From NCBI RefSeq assembly GCF_038024875.1, contig NZ_CP136136.1:2790001-2854000 (forward strand): a stretch of 64,000 bases of DNA, in the 5' to 3' direction. Below are positions 34,397-43,589 of this stretch, piece by piece. Position 1 is the stretch's first letter, and each line of letters begins with the position of its first letter. The notes under the pieces were generated by a model. It ran no database searches and was not told the origin of the DNA. It saw only the letters and a list, made by a program, of their open reading frames with translations. A program made the translations under genes and the position numbers. The stretch is from Gordonia rubripertincta. Its GTDB lineage: Bacteria; Actinomycetota; Actinomycetes; Mycobacteriales; Mycobacteriaceae.

Positions 34397-34409
34397 GGAT
34401 TGTCGGCCG

Positions 34410-35897
34410 TCACCCGAGTGGTGCGGTGCGCCACCAGCCGTCGAGGATCTGCCGGCCGGAATGGCCCGGCCACGTGGTGATCACCGTGTACGGCTCGCGC
34501 ACCGGTTCGACGAAGTTGGTGACCACCCAGCCGTCGGCGAGGCTGTCGCGGCTCGACGACGCCGGACCGTCACGCCACTGGATCTTGTCACCCGGATAGC
34601 CCTCGAGCGGTGCGGTGACGCTGTTCCGTGCGCCCGGGGTGGTGGTGTCCCAGACGACGTAGGTGACCTGCTCGGCGTCGGAACAGGCGATCGCATCGAG
34701 GCCGTCGCGGAACATGGCCTGGCAGGACGCATCCCGCCAACCCTGCCGGTCGGGGGAGTCGGGCAGCAGTCGCGGGAAGGCGTCGGCGATCGCTGCGACC
34801 GCCGACGGCCACGGCGGCGGCGCGTTGCGTGCACCGAGGACGATCACGGCGCCCACACAGACCGCGACCACGACGAGTGCCACCAGGATCGGTGCGAGAT
34901 TTCGGTTCCGTCGCGCGGCAGAACTGGAAGCCGTTCTGGCAGAACGTGGCTCATGCATCTCGTGGCGATCCGCAGGGTGGCCGGCGATGATCTCCGTCGG
35001 CCGGTCGGGATCACCGGTGGGGTGGAAGACCTGCGGTGGCGGGTCGATCTTCTCGGTCGGTGGCTCCCCGTCGGTGTGGGTGAGGTGGAGAGCGAGGTCG
35101 GCGGCTCGGACGAACTCGGCGCAGGTCCGATACCGGTGATCGGGGGCCGGATCGAGAGCCCGGGCCAGAACGGAATAGAACGCGGGGGAGACGGCTCCGG
35201 AAATACGGTGCCGGGCAACCGATGTGGTGCCGGTGAGGAGTTCGACGAGCGTGCGGCCCAGGGCGGCCACGTCGGAGTCCGGGTGCGGGGTGTCCTCCCC
35301 GTCCGCGGGCGGCGCCAGGCCGAACCCGCGCAGTGTGACCGCACCGGGGCCGGCGATGTCGGATGCGGTGATCACGGCGGCGGGATCTTCGCCGGTCGTG
35401 ATCAGGATGTCGGCAGTGGTGACGCCGCCGTGCACCAACCGTCGGCGATGGGCGGCATCGAGCGCCTCCCCGACCGCCGCCACGATCCGCACGGCCAGGT
35501 CGACGTCGACGCCGTCGGGGTGGCGTCGGAGCAGTTCGGCGGCGTCGGTGGTGGGCACCGGGGCGGTGGCGACCCACAGCCGGCCGTCGGCGAGGCCATG
35601 ACCGGCGATCCGGGCGATCGCGGGATGCCTGATCCCCGAAACCGATTCGTTGGAGTGTGCGAACCAGTTGCGGAACCGCGCATCCGCGGAACGTGCGCGG
35701 TCGATGACGGTGAGGACCACCGGGTCGGGTCCCGGACGGCCCGGGGCAGGGGGAGCCGGCGGCACCGGGACCGCGCGACAGGTCGTGCCGACCTCATGGT
35801 CCCGGAGCACCCACTCGATGCGATGCCCGGCGACCACCGACCCCGGAACGACCGAACCGTGGGCGGTTGAAGCGTCGCGGGTGACGTCGAAGGACAC
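34410..35897 (-). CDS. Membrane-anchored pseudokinase
   Basis: 495 residues. Residues ~20-275 have the Ser/Thr-kinase fold, with SDVAALGRTLVELLTG clear in the C-lobe. All three catalytic positions are lost: the ATP lysine is Thr63 (VLTVI), HRD is H156-G-G, and DFG is R190-G-F. A single membrane helix (~335-356) separates it from a ~135-residue extracytoplasmic domain with two cysteines and WRDASCQAM / AIACSD. Topology is that of a Pkn receptor kinase but it cannot catalyse. It probably works as a scaffold, with the divergent or convergent FHA/antiporter genes as partners. Confidence 0.82.
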   Translation of the reverse strand: MSFDVTRDASTAHGSVVPGSVVAGHRIEWVLRDHEVGTTCRAVPVPPAPPAPGRPGPDPVVLTVIDRARSADARFRNWFAHSNESVSGIRHPAIARIAGHGLADGRLWVATAPVPTTDAAELLRRHPDGVDVDLAVRIVAAVGEALDAAHRRRLVHGGVTTADILITTGEDPAAVITASDIAGPGAVTLRGFGLAPPADGEDTPHPDSDVAALGRTLVELLTGTTSVARHRISGAVSPAFYSVLARALDPAPDHRYRTCAEFVRAADLALHLTHTDGEPPTEKIDPPPQVFHPTGDPDRPTEIIAGHPADRHEMHEPRSARTASSSAARRNRNLAPILVALVVVAVCVGAVIVLGARNAPPPWPSAVAAIADAFPRLLPDSPDRQGWRDASCQAMFRDGLDAIACSDAEQVTYVVWDTTTPGARNSVTAPLEGYPGDKIQWRDGPASSSRDSLADGWVVTNFVEPVREPYTVITTWPGHSGRQILDGWWRTAPLG

Positions 35898-35949
35898 GCT
35901 TGGCTCCCTGTGGTGTGAGAGCTCGGATTCTACCGGCCGTCGGCCGGCC

Positions 35950-36264
35950 CTATTCGGTGTTCGACTCGAACAGAACGGGCGCCGAATTGAACAGCATCAC
36001 GATGAAGAACACCAGCAGGAACCAGGCCCCACCCTGCCACATCTGCCACCGTCCACCGGATTTCCAGACCCGGTAGGCGCGCACCAGCATCGCGATCGCA
36101 CCGATCATGACGACGACGGGTGAGGCGATGACGAGAACCTTCTGCACCGACTCCGACGCACCGAGTCCGACGAGGAGTAGGCCGAGTCCCAACACGACGG
36201 TGATGGCGACGTGGATCACGATCGCGCGAAAGTCGTTGGAGTTCTGCGGAGTCGGGGAAGTCAT
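35950..36264 (-). CDS. Small three-helix membrane protein
   Basis: 104 residues with three hydrophobic helices (IVIHVAITVVLGLGLLLVG, VLVIASPVVVMIGAIAML, GGAWFLLVFFIVMLF) and a basic loop RAYRVWKSGGRWQMW. No recognised family. Lies 52 bp upstream of the pseudokinase on the same strand and divergent from a universal stress gene. Confidence 0.65.
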   Translation of the reverse strand: MTSPTPQNSNDFRAIVIHVAITVVLGLGLLLVGLGASESVQKVLVIASPVVVMIGAIAMLVRAYRVWKSGGRWQMWQGGAWFLLVFFIVMLFNSAPVLFESNTE

Positions 36265-36420
36265 GGTGAGCACCACGCTACACGCCTCGAACATGCCGGT
36301 CGGGAAGGACTTAGTGCTCATTGATGCCCGCCGTTCGACGGAGCAGGATGGAGGTCGAGGACCCGCCCTCCACGAGGAGGTCGCGGCCAGAGAATGATGA
36401 GCCCAGAGGAGATGACCGAC

Positions 36421-37284
36421 ATGAACGCGATACTCGTCGGCGTGGATGGTTCGGAAGCCGCCACCGGCGCTGTGCGTTGGGCGGCCAAAGCCGCGGCGGC
36501 AGAAGGTCTCGATCTCAAGATCGTCGGCGCCTACGACGCGAGCACCAGCGACTACGCGCCCGGCCTGATCATCCCGCAGGACGTCGTCGACGCCATCCGG
36601 CAAGACGCATCGGACGCCGTGCACGCCGCGAACGACGTCGCCAAGACGGCGGCGCCGAACGTCAGTATCACGACGTCGATCGTGGACGGGGACGCGGCGC
36701 GCGTGCTCCTCGAGCTGGGCAAGGACGCCCCGATGATCGTGGTCGGCACCCGCCGGCTGGGCAGCGTGAAGGGCCTGTTCCTCGGCTCGGTGAGCATCAA
36801 CGTCGCAGCCCACGCGCACGGCCGCGTGGCCGTCGTCGCCGCCGAGGGCTCTGACACCGGTCCCGTCGTGGTCGGTGTGGACGGCTCGCCGATCAGCGAC
36901 GTGGCCGTCGCCGAGGCGTTCCGGCAGGCGTCGCTGCGCAACGCGACGCTCGTCGCGGTCCACACCTGGACCCCGCTCGACGCCGACGCCCTGCACGGGT
37001 ACGGGATCGGGCCCGAAGAGGTCGAGCGGATGACCCAGGACGCGGTCGAGGTGCTCGCCGAGCGGCTGGCCGGGTATGCACAGGACTACCCGGACGTCCG
37101 GGTGGAACGCCGCGTGCTGCCCGAGGAGCCGGCGAAGGCTCTGCTCGATGCGGCCGGAGCCGACGCCCAGCTCGTCGTCGTCGGTAGCCGCGGACGTGGC
37201 GGATTCCGCGGACTCATGCTCGGCTCGACCAGTCAGAAGGTCATGCACAACGCCGAATGCCCGGTGCTGGTGGTGCGCAACTGA
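36421..37284 (+). CDS. Tandem-domain universal stress protein
   Basis: 287 residues with two Usp domains. Each begins with a VGVDGS strand (residues ~5 and ~148) and ends with the ATP loop G-2x-G-9x-GS: GTRRLGSVKGLFLGSVS and GSRGRGGFRGLMLGSTS. Both loops look able to bind ATP. Start ATG 36421 follows AGAGGAG by nine bases; ATGs at 36412 and 36394 are also in frame. Proteins of this type in mycobacteria respond to hypoxia and growth arrest. Confidence 0.85.
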   Translation: MNAILVGVDGSEAATGAVRWAAKAAAAEGLDLKIVGAYDASTSDYAPGLIIPQDVVDAIRQDASDAVHAANDVAKTAAPNVSITTSIVDGDAARVLLELGKDAPMIVVGTRRLGSVKGLFLGSVSINVAAHAHGRVAVVAAEGSDTGPVVVGVDGSPISDVAVAEAFRQASLRNATLVAVHTWTPLDADALHGYGIGPEEVERMTQDAVEVLAERLAGYAQDYPDVRVERRVLPEEPAKALLDAAGADAQLVVVGSRGRGGFRGLMLGSTSQKVMHNAECPVLVVRN

Positions 37285-37309
37285 GCATTCCGGTGCCTAC
37301 CATCGACCC

Positions 37310-37756
37310 ATGACGCTGAAGAGACTCGAGCTCTCGGTCGGGGAGCTCGCGCAGCGGGCGGGCATCGCGCCGTCGGCGGTCCGGTTCTACGAGGAGCAGG
37401 GCCTGATCTTCAGCCGGCGGACCGCCGGCAACCAGCGGCGCTACCACCGGGCGATGCTGCGCCGGGTCGCTTTCATCCGGGCCTCGCAGGTCGCCGGCAT
37501 CCCGCTGTCGGTGATCGGCGAGGTGCTCGCCGAACTCGGCCACCACGAATCCCCGTCGAAGTCGATGTGGGAGGCGGCGTCGAAGCGCTGGGTGGACGAC
37601 ATCAATCACCGCATCTCACTGCTGGAGAACATGCGCGACATGATGGGGTCGTGCGTCGGGTGTGGTTGCCTGTCGCTCGTCGAATGCCACCTGCTCAACC
37701 CCGGAGACGAACTGAACAAACTCGGTCCCGGCCCCCGTCGCCTCATGGGCGAGTGA
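37310..37756 (+). CDS. soxR: SoxR-type MerR redox regulator
   Basis: 148 residues. MerR helix-turn-helix at the N-terminus (LSVGELAQRAGIAPSAVRFYEEQGL), dimerisation helix, and the [2Fe-2S] cysteines in CVGCGCLSLVEC near the C-terminus, the SoxR hallmark. Oxidation of the cluster should switch on its target promoter; in actinobacteria these sense redox-active metabolites rather than superoxide alone. No clear target gene is adjacent. 25 bp follow the Usp stop. Confidence 0.9.
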   Translation: MTLKRLELSVGELAQRAGIAPSAVRFYEEQGLIFSRRTAGNQRRYHRAMLRRVAFIRASQVAGIPLSVIGEVLAELGHHESPSKSMWEAASKRWVDDINHRISLLENMRDMMGSCVGCGCLSLVECHLLNPGDELNKLGPGPRRLMGE

Positions 37757-37806
37757 TCGGCGTCCCGCGATCTCGGCGGGAGGACCTGCGGCGGTAGGGT
37801 TGCGGC

Positions 37807-38841
37807 ATGGCTCGACCGTCGCGCGTGGCGCTGGCTCTGGGAAGTGGCGGCGCTCGCGGGTACGCGCACATCGGCGTGATCGCCGAGCTCGAGGCACGCG
37901 GGTTCGAGATCGTCACGGTGGCCGGATCATCCATGGGTGCGCTGGTCGGTGGCCTGTACTGCGCGGGCAAGCTCGACGACTACGTCGACTGGATCTCGGG
38001 CCTGTCCCAGCTGGACGTCGTTCGGCTCCTGGACGTCTCCCTCACCAAACCCGGCGTCATCGGTGCCGAACGCATTCTCACCCGGGTGCGGGAGATCCTC
38101 GGCGACACCGTGATCGAGGACCTGCCGATCCCGTTCACGGCCATCGCCACCGACCTGTCCGCCGGTCGCGCGGTGTGGTTCCAGCGCGGCAACCTCGCCG
38201 ACGCATTGCGTGCGTCGATCGCGATCCCGGGAGTGATCAGCCCGCACGAACACAAGGGACGGCTGCTTGCCGATGGCGGCATCCTCGACCCGCTGCCCGT
38301 CGCGCCGACCTCGGGCGTCCCGAGCGACGTCACGATCGGCGTGATCATCGGCTCCGACGGCGGGCCCGAGACGGGTGCCAGCCGGCAGCCCAAGGCCAAG
38401 GGCCTGCTGCGACGCAACGTCGCGCCCATCCTCGACAACGAGTTCGTGCGCTCGGTGCGTGACCGATTCGGCTCGGAGACCGGAGACCCCGCGGAGACCG
38501 GGTCCGCGAACGCCGAGGTTGCGACGGACGGCGCCGACGAGGTCGCTCCGGCTGCCGTCCCCGACGAGGAGGGTGCGGTCCTGGTCGACACCGCCGCGGT
38601 GTCCCCGGACACCGCCGACGAGCCCCAACGGATGGGCCGGGTCGAGGTGCTCAGCCGGTCGCTCGACATCATGCAGGATGCGCTCACCCGCTACCAGGTC
38701 GCCGGCTACCCGCCCGACGTCCTGATCCGGGTGCCTCGCCGCACGGTCCGCACCCTCGACTTCCACAAGGCCACCGAGATGATCGATCTCGGCCGCGAGC
38801 TCACCGCGAAGGCCCTCGACGAGTTGCCCGAGCTGCCATGA
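37807..38841 (+). CDS. Patatin-like phospholipase
   Basis: 344 residues. Patatin motifs: oxyanion loop GSGGARG (residue ~12), nucleophile Ser in GSSMG (~43) and catalytic Asp in DGG (~158). RssA-type. The C-terminal ~150 residues contain an acidic low-complexity insert (DGADEVAPAAVPDEEG). Lipid acyl hydrolase, cytoplasmic. A TAGGGT -10 element lies six bases before the ATG, suggesting a leaderless or very short-leader mRNA. Confidence 0.85.
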   Translation: MARPSRVALALGSGGARGYAHIGVIAELEARGFEIVTVAGSSMGALVGGLYCAGKLDDYVDWISGLSQLDVVRLLDVSLTKPGVIGAERILTRVREILGDTVIEDLPIPFTAIATDLSAGRAVWFQRGNLADALRASIAIPGVISPHEHKGRLLADGGILDPLPVAPTSGVPSDVTIGVIIGSDGGPETGASRQPKAKGLLRRNVAPILDNEFVRSVRDRFGSETGDPAETGSANAEVATDGADEVAPAAVPDEEGAVLVDTAAVSPDTADEPQRMGRVEVLSRSLDIMQDALTRYQVAGYPPDVLIRVPRRTVRTLDFHKATEMIDLGRELTAKALDELPELP

Positions 38842-38865
38842 GGCAGATTCCTCGCGGCATCTGGG

Positions 38866-40074
38866 GTGCTGCTGTCGGCCAACGTCGTCATCGCACTCGG
38901 TTACGGGTTCATCGCGCCTGCCCTGCCGAGTTTCGCTCGCGCGTTCAACGTCTCGTTCACCGCGGCCACCGCGGTGGTGTCCGCCTTCGCGATCATGCGG
39001 TTGCTGTTCGCACCGGCGGGCGGGCGCCTCGTGACGATGTTCGGCGAACGACGCATCTACCTGACCGGGCTGCTCATCGTCGCGGCGAGCACGCTGGCTT
39101 GCGCCTTCGCACAGTCGTATTGGCAGCTGCTGGTCTTCCGCGGTCTGGGCGGCATCGGCTCGACGATGTTCAGCATCTCGGCGATGGCGTTACTGATCCG
39201 CATGGCGCCCAGCGACATTCGCGGCCGGGTGTCGGGTCTGTTCTCCGCGGGGTTCCTGATCGGTTCCATCACCGGGCCGCTGATCGGCGCGGCGCTGGTG
39301 GGTTTCGGCCTGCGCGTGCCGTTCGTCGTGTACGCCGTCGCGCTCCTGGTGGCGTCGGCGGTCGTGGCCACCCAGCTGCGCGAGGTGATCGCTCCGGACC
39401 AGGCCGAGGGGCCGGCAGCCGGCCTCATCGGTTTCCGTACCGCACTGCGGGACAGCGCCTACCGGGCCATCCTCGCGTCGAACTTCACGCAGGGCTGGGC
39501 GTCGATGGGCGTGCGCGTCGCGGTCGTCCCGCTGTTCATCACCGAGGGGCTCGGTGCGGGCGCGGGAATGGCCGGGATCGTGCTGGCGGTCTACGCGGCC
39601 GGCAACGTCCTCGCGATCCTCGTCGCGGGCAGACTCTCCGACCGGTTCGGTCGTCGGCCGATCATGCTGCCGGGGCTGACGATCACCGTCGTCGCCACCA
39701 TCGCGCTCGGGTTCTCGCCCAACGTCCCGGTCGCGCTGGGATTGTCGGTGCTCGCCGGGGTCGGGTCCGGGCTGTTCGCGCCCACCCATCAGGCCGCGCT
39801 GGCCGATGTCCTGGGCAACCGCCAGCAGGGTGGGTCGGCGCTCGCCGCGTACGGCATGTCCTCCGACCTCGGTGCGGTCACCGGCCCGGTGATCGTCGGG
39901 TTCGTGGCCGATCGTGTCGGCTTCGGTCCCGCATTCGTGCTGACCGGTGTGGTTGCGTCGATCGCCCTGGTCACCTGGCTGTTCGCCCGTGAAACCGCGC
40001 CGGCGGTCGTCGGTCAGGGTCCGACGTTCACCCACGATGAGACGGCCGATCGCGACGGAACGAATTACGGTTGA
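38866..40074 (+). CDS. MFS transporter, N-terminus uncertain
   Basis: 402 residues from GTG 38866, twelve predicted helices, with the A-motif-like GRLVTMFGERRIYL and the second GRLSDRFGRRPIM. The GTG is already inside helix 1. Upstream in the same frame come GRFLAASG and then the patatin stop, without any start codon. The ATG at 38838 that overlaps the patatin stop in the usual ATGA way is in another frame. The natural start may therefore be 38838 with an indel at ~38842. Substrate unknown. Confidence 0.78.
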   Translation: MLLSANVVIALGYGFIAPALPSFARAFNVSFTAATAVVSAFAIMRLLFAPAGGRLVTMFGERRIYLTGLLIVAASTLACAFAQSYWQLLVFRGLGGIGSTMFSISAMALLIRMAPSDIRGRVSGLFSAGFLIGSITGPLIGAALVGFGLRVPFVVYAVALLVASAVVATQLREVIAPDQAEGPAAGLIGFRTALRDSAYRAILASNFTQGWASMGVRVAVVPLFITEGLGAGAGMAGIVLAVYAAGNVLAILVAGRLSDRFGRRPIMLPGLTITVVATIALGFSPNVPVALGLSVLAGVGSGLFAPTHQAALADVLGNRQQGGSALAAYGMSSDLGAVTGPVIVGFVADRVGFGPAFVLTGVVASIALVTWLFARETAPAVVGQGPTFTHDETADRDGTNYG

Positions 40075-40077
40075 GCG

Positions 40078-41358
40078 ATGACGCGTGACGGGCAGCAGGA
40101 CGCTGCAGAGGTAGACGCAGCGGGGCCGGCCGCGACCGGGTGGGACTATGCGCTGGGAGCAAATTCCGAGGTCGGCACGCTGCGTGCGGTGATGCTGCAC
40201 CGTCCCGGTGACGAACTCCGGCGCCTCACGCCGCGCAACAACGATCAACTGCTGTTCGACGGTCTGCCCTGGGTCGACCGTGCGCAGGAGGAACACGACG
40301 CGTTCGCCGCGGTGCTGCGGGATCGCGGCGTCGACGTCTACCTGCTCGGTGACCTGCTCACCGAGACGATCGCGCACAGCGGGGCCGCCCGCATCCAGGG
40401 CATCGCGGCCGCCGTCAGCGCACGCCGTCTGGGGACGCATCTCGCCGAGGATCTCGCGAGGCACCTGCGCGGACTCGCGCCCGCGGAACTATCACACGTC
40501 CTGACGGCCGGGATGACGTTCGACGAACTGCCGATCACGCCGTCGGCGGAGCGGTCGTCACTGGTGCGCCGGATGCATCACGGTCCGGAGTTCGCCATCG
40601 AACCGCTGCCGAATCTGCTGTTCACCCGCGACAGCTCGTTCTGGATCGGTTCGCGGTTCGCGATCACCTCCCTGGCACTTCACGCGCGGGCGCGCGAGAC
40701 GTCGCTGACCGACCTCATCTACGCACATCACCCCCGCTTCACCGGTGCCCGGCGCGCCTACGAGTCGCAGGTCGCACCGGTCGAGGGCGGTGACGTGCTG
40801 CTCCTCGCCCCGGGCGTGGTGGCCGTCGGGGTGGGGGAGCGCACCACGCCGGCCGGTGCGGAAGCGCTGGCGCGCAGCCTCTTCGACGATCATCTCGCGC
40901 ACACCGTGCTCGCCGTGCCCATCGAACAGGCGCGGGCGTTCATGCACCTCGACACCGTCTGCACCATGGTGGACACCGATGCGGTGGTGATGTATCCCAA
41001 CATCCGTGATCACATGTCGGCGTTCACCCTCGCCCACGACCCGGACACGGACGCCGTACATGTCACGGGAGAGCGGCCATTCGTCGAAGCGGCCGCCGAG
41101 GCGATGGGCATCGGCAAGCTGAGGGTGATCGACACCGGCCTCGACCCGGTGACCGCCGAGCGTGAACAGTGGGACGACGGCAACAACACCCTTGCCCTGT
41201 CCCCGGGCGTCGTCGTGTCCTACAACCGGAACGTGGAAACCAACCGCCGCCTGCGGGATTCGGGTATCGAGGTCATCGAGATCGAGGGTCGAGAACTCGG
41301 CTCGGGTCGTGGTGGGCCCCGGTGCATGTCGTGTCCGCTGGCGCGGGATCTGTTGTGA
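40078..41358 (+). CDS. arcA: Arginine deiminase
   Basis: 426 residues with the guanidino-modifying fold. Signatures: LLFTRDSS, the HLDT of the active-site His-Asp pair, YPNIRD, and the nucleophile Cys416 in RGGPRCMSCP. It converts arginine to citrulline and ammonia. arcB and arcC are not present in the window. Three bases after the MFS stop, suggesting that the transporter and enzyme are co-expressed. Confidence 0.92.
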   Translation: MTRDGQQDAAEVDAAGPAATGWDYALGANSEVGTLRAVMLHRPGDELRRLTPRNNDQLLFDGLPWVDRAQEEHDAFAAVLRDRGVDVYLLGDLLTETIAHSGAARIQGIAAAVSARRLGTHLAEDLARHLRGLAPAELSHVLTAGMTFDELPITPSAERSSLVRRMHHGPEFAIEPLPNLLFTRDSSFWIGSRFAITSLALHARARETSLTDLIYAHHPRFTGARRAYESQVAPVEGGDVLLLAPGVVAVGVGERTTPAGAEALARSLFDDHLAHTVLAVPIEQARAFMHLDTVCTMVDTDAVVMYPNIRDHMSAFTLAHDPDTDAVHVTGERPFVEAAAEAMGIGKLRVIDTGLDPVTAEREQWDDGNNTLALSPGVVVSYNRNVETNRRLRDSGIEVIEIEGRELGSGRGGPRCMSCPLARDLL

Positions 41359-41368
41359 GGGGCCGACG

Positions 41369-41746
41369 ATGAGCTCATCCCTGTTGGACCATCTGACCGT
41401 GGATCCGGAATCGGACCGGCCACCCTTCGAGCAGGTACGGCTGCGGATCATCGAACTGATCGCCGACGGCACGCTGCTCACCGGTGAACGCCTGCCGACC
41501 GTCCGGGCACTCGCCGCCCATCTAGACCTCGCCCCCAACACGGTGGCGAAGACCTACCGCGAACTCGAGGCAGCCGGCGTCATCGAGACCCGCGGACGGT
41601 CGGGTTCGTTCATCCGGGCCGGGCGGCACGACGCCCACGACGCCGGCTTCACCGCCGCGTCGACCTATGTCGAGACCGCCCGTGACCTGGGTCTTGACGA
41701 CGAAACGATCGTCGCTCTGGTGCAGCGGGCGCTGCGCGCGACTTGA
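41369..41746 (+). CDS. Short GntR regulator (YtrA-like)
   Basis: 125 residues: a GntR winged helix (residues ~15-85, FEQVRLRIIELIADG, LPTVRALAAHLDLAPNTVAKTYRELE) with only a ~40-residue helical C-terminus, as in the YtrA subfamily. Ten bases after arcA, so it may regulate the arginine deiminase unit or the BCCT gene downstream. Confidence 0.85.
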   Translation: MSSSLLDHLTVDPESDRPPFEQVRLRIIELIADGTLLTGERLPTVRALAAHLDLAPNTVAKTYRELEAAGVIETRGRSGSFIRAGRHDAHDAGFTAASTYVETARDLGLDDETIVALVQRALRAT

Positions 41747-41778
41747 AATAGGCGCACCGACGTTGCTTTGGTGGACTC

Positions 41779-43554
41779 ATGACAAGTGAACAGAACGTGC
41801 CGTCTGGCCGTGCGCAGCACTCCTCGCGCGGACCTGGTGGGGGGAGTCGGCCCGTACGACCACGGTTGGATCCCGTCGTCTTCTCGGTCACTGCCCTCAT
41901 CGTCATCGCCTTCGTCGCCTGGGGTCTCGCCGACAAGGACGGCCTCAACTCGACCAGTGCCGACGTCCTGGGGTGGATTACCACCAACCTCGGGTGGTTG
42001 TTCATCCTGTCCGCGACCGGATTCGTCATCTTCGCGGTGTTCCTCGCGGTGTCCAAGTACGGGCGCATACCTCTCGGCCGTGACGGCGAGGCACCGGAGT
42101 TCCGCACCGTCAGCTGGATCGCGATGATGTTCAGCGCCGGAATGGGCATCGGCCTGATGTTCTTCGGCGCCTACGAACCGCTCTTCCACTTCGTCAGTCC
42201 GCCACCGGAGATCGGCGCCGAGGACGTCCGCGCCGCGATGGCCACCACGATGTTCCACTGGGGATTCCATCCCTGGGCGATGTACGCGGTCGTCGGATTG
42301 GCGTTGGCGTACAGCACCTTCCGGCTGGGTCGCACGCAGCTGATCAGCTCGGTGTTCGAGCGCCTGTTCGGTCCGAAGGTGTCCAATGGTCCGGCCGGCA
42401 AGGTCATCGACATCCTCGCGATTTTCGCGACGCTGTTCGGTACGGTCGCGTCGCTGGGTCTCGGTGCGCTGCAGATCGGTTCGGGTCTGGACAAGGTGGG
42501 ATGGGTCCACGAACCCACGAAGCTCCTCCTGGTCGGGATCATCGCGATCCTCACTGCCGCGTTCGTCGCCTCCGCGGTCTCGGGTATCGCCCGCGGCATC
42601 CAGTGGCTGTCGAACATCAACATGGTGCTGGCGGTCGTGCTCGCGGTCTTCGTCTTCGTCGTCGGCCCGACGATCTTCATCCTCAACCTGCTGCCGACCA
42701 CGCTCGGTGCCTACTTCACCGACCTGACGACCTTCGCCGCCCGTTCGGATGCGACGGTCGCGACGGAGGCCGGAGAGCAGTGGCTGGCCGACTGGACGAT
42801 CTTCTACTGGGCGTGGTGGGTGTCGTGGACCCCGTTCGTCGGCCTGTTCCTGGCCAAGATCAGTCGCGGGCGGACCATCCGCGAGTTCGTGATCGGCGTG
42901 ATGGTGGTCCCCACTACCGTGTCGCTGGTCTGGTTCTGCGTCTTCGGCGGTACCGCGATCCGGGAGCAGATGACCGGGGTGCTGAACTTCGACGCGGCGA
43001 ACGACGCCAGCGAGGACACCCTGTTCGACGTGCTGGCGAACCTCCCGTGGACCGGTGTCGCGTCGGCGCTGGTGATGGTCCTGGTGGCGATCTTCTTCGT
43101 CTCGGGTGCCGATTCCGCCTCACTGGTGATGGGGACGCTGTCCCAGCGCGGCGCGGAGGAACCCTCACGTCTGATCACGGTGTTCTGGGGTGTGCTCACC
43201 GGTGTGGTGGCCGCACTGCTGCTGGCGATCAGCGGGGACGACGCCCTCGACGGCATCAAGACGATGGCGATCATCGCGGCACTGCCATTCGTCCTGGTGA
43301 TGATCGGCATGTGCCTGTCGTTGTACATGGATCTTCGGCACGATCCGCTCATCGTGTCCCGCACCGTGTTGTCGGCACGCGTCGACGAGCATGTCCGGGA
43401 GCAGGCCGAGGCCATCGCCACCGGTGAGCTCGACTCCATCCACGCCGACGCCGTGCGGCACCTGGAGATCATCGAGCCCGACCTCGTCGAGCAGGCCGGG
43501 CTCAACGGCGACGGGACGACCCCGGCCGCCGACAAGGACGGTTCACCGGCCTGA
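41779..43554 (+). CDS. BCCT-family betaine/choline transporter
   Basis: 591 residues, twelve helices. BCCT signatures: FSAGMGIGLMFFGAYEPLFHF with the glycine stretch for Na+ and substrate, and the Trp-rich WTIFYWAWWVSWTPFVGLFL of the binding site. N- and C-terminal cytoplasmic tails (~35 and ~60 residues) are long, the latter acidic, as in osmosensing BetP relatives. Imports compatible solutes such as glycine betaine with Na+. Confidence 0.9.
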   Translation: MTSEQNVPSGRAQHSSRGPGGGSRPVRPRLDPVVFSVTALIVIAFVAWGLADKDGLNSTSADVLGWITTNLGWLFILSATGFVIFAVFLAVSKYGRIPLGRDGEAPEFRTVSWIAMMFSAGMGIGLMFFGAYEPLFHFVSPPPEIGAEDVRAAMATTMFHWGFHPWAMYAVVGLALAYSTFRLGRTQLISSVFERLFGPKVSNGPAGKVIDILAIFATLFGTVASLGLGALQIGSGLDKVGWVHEPTKLLLVGIIAILTAAFVASAVSGIARGIQWLSNINMVLAVVLAVFVFVVGPTIFILNLLPTTLGAYFTDLTTFAARSDATVATEAGEQWLADWTIFYWAWWVSWTPFVGLFLAKISRGRTIREFVIGVMVVPTTVSLVWFCVFGGTAIREQMTGVLNFDAANDASEDTLFDVLANLPWTGVASALVMVLVAIFFVSGADSASLVMGTLSQRGAEEPSRLITVFWGVLTGVVAALLLAISGDDALDGIKTMAIIAALPFVLVMIGMCLSLYMDLRHDPLIVSRTVLSARVDEHVREQAEAIATGELDSIHADAVRHLEIIEPDLVEQAGLNGDGTTPAADKDGSPA

Positions 43555-43589
43555 GTGCTCGCGGACCCTGGGGCAGGAGGCGGCGGCGC

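Noticed and set aside
36311..36330. DosR-like box before the universal stress gene
   Set aside because: Only one half (GGACT) fits the dormancy-regulator consensus; the other half matches about two of six bases.
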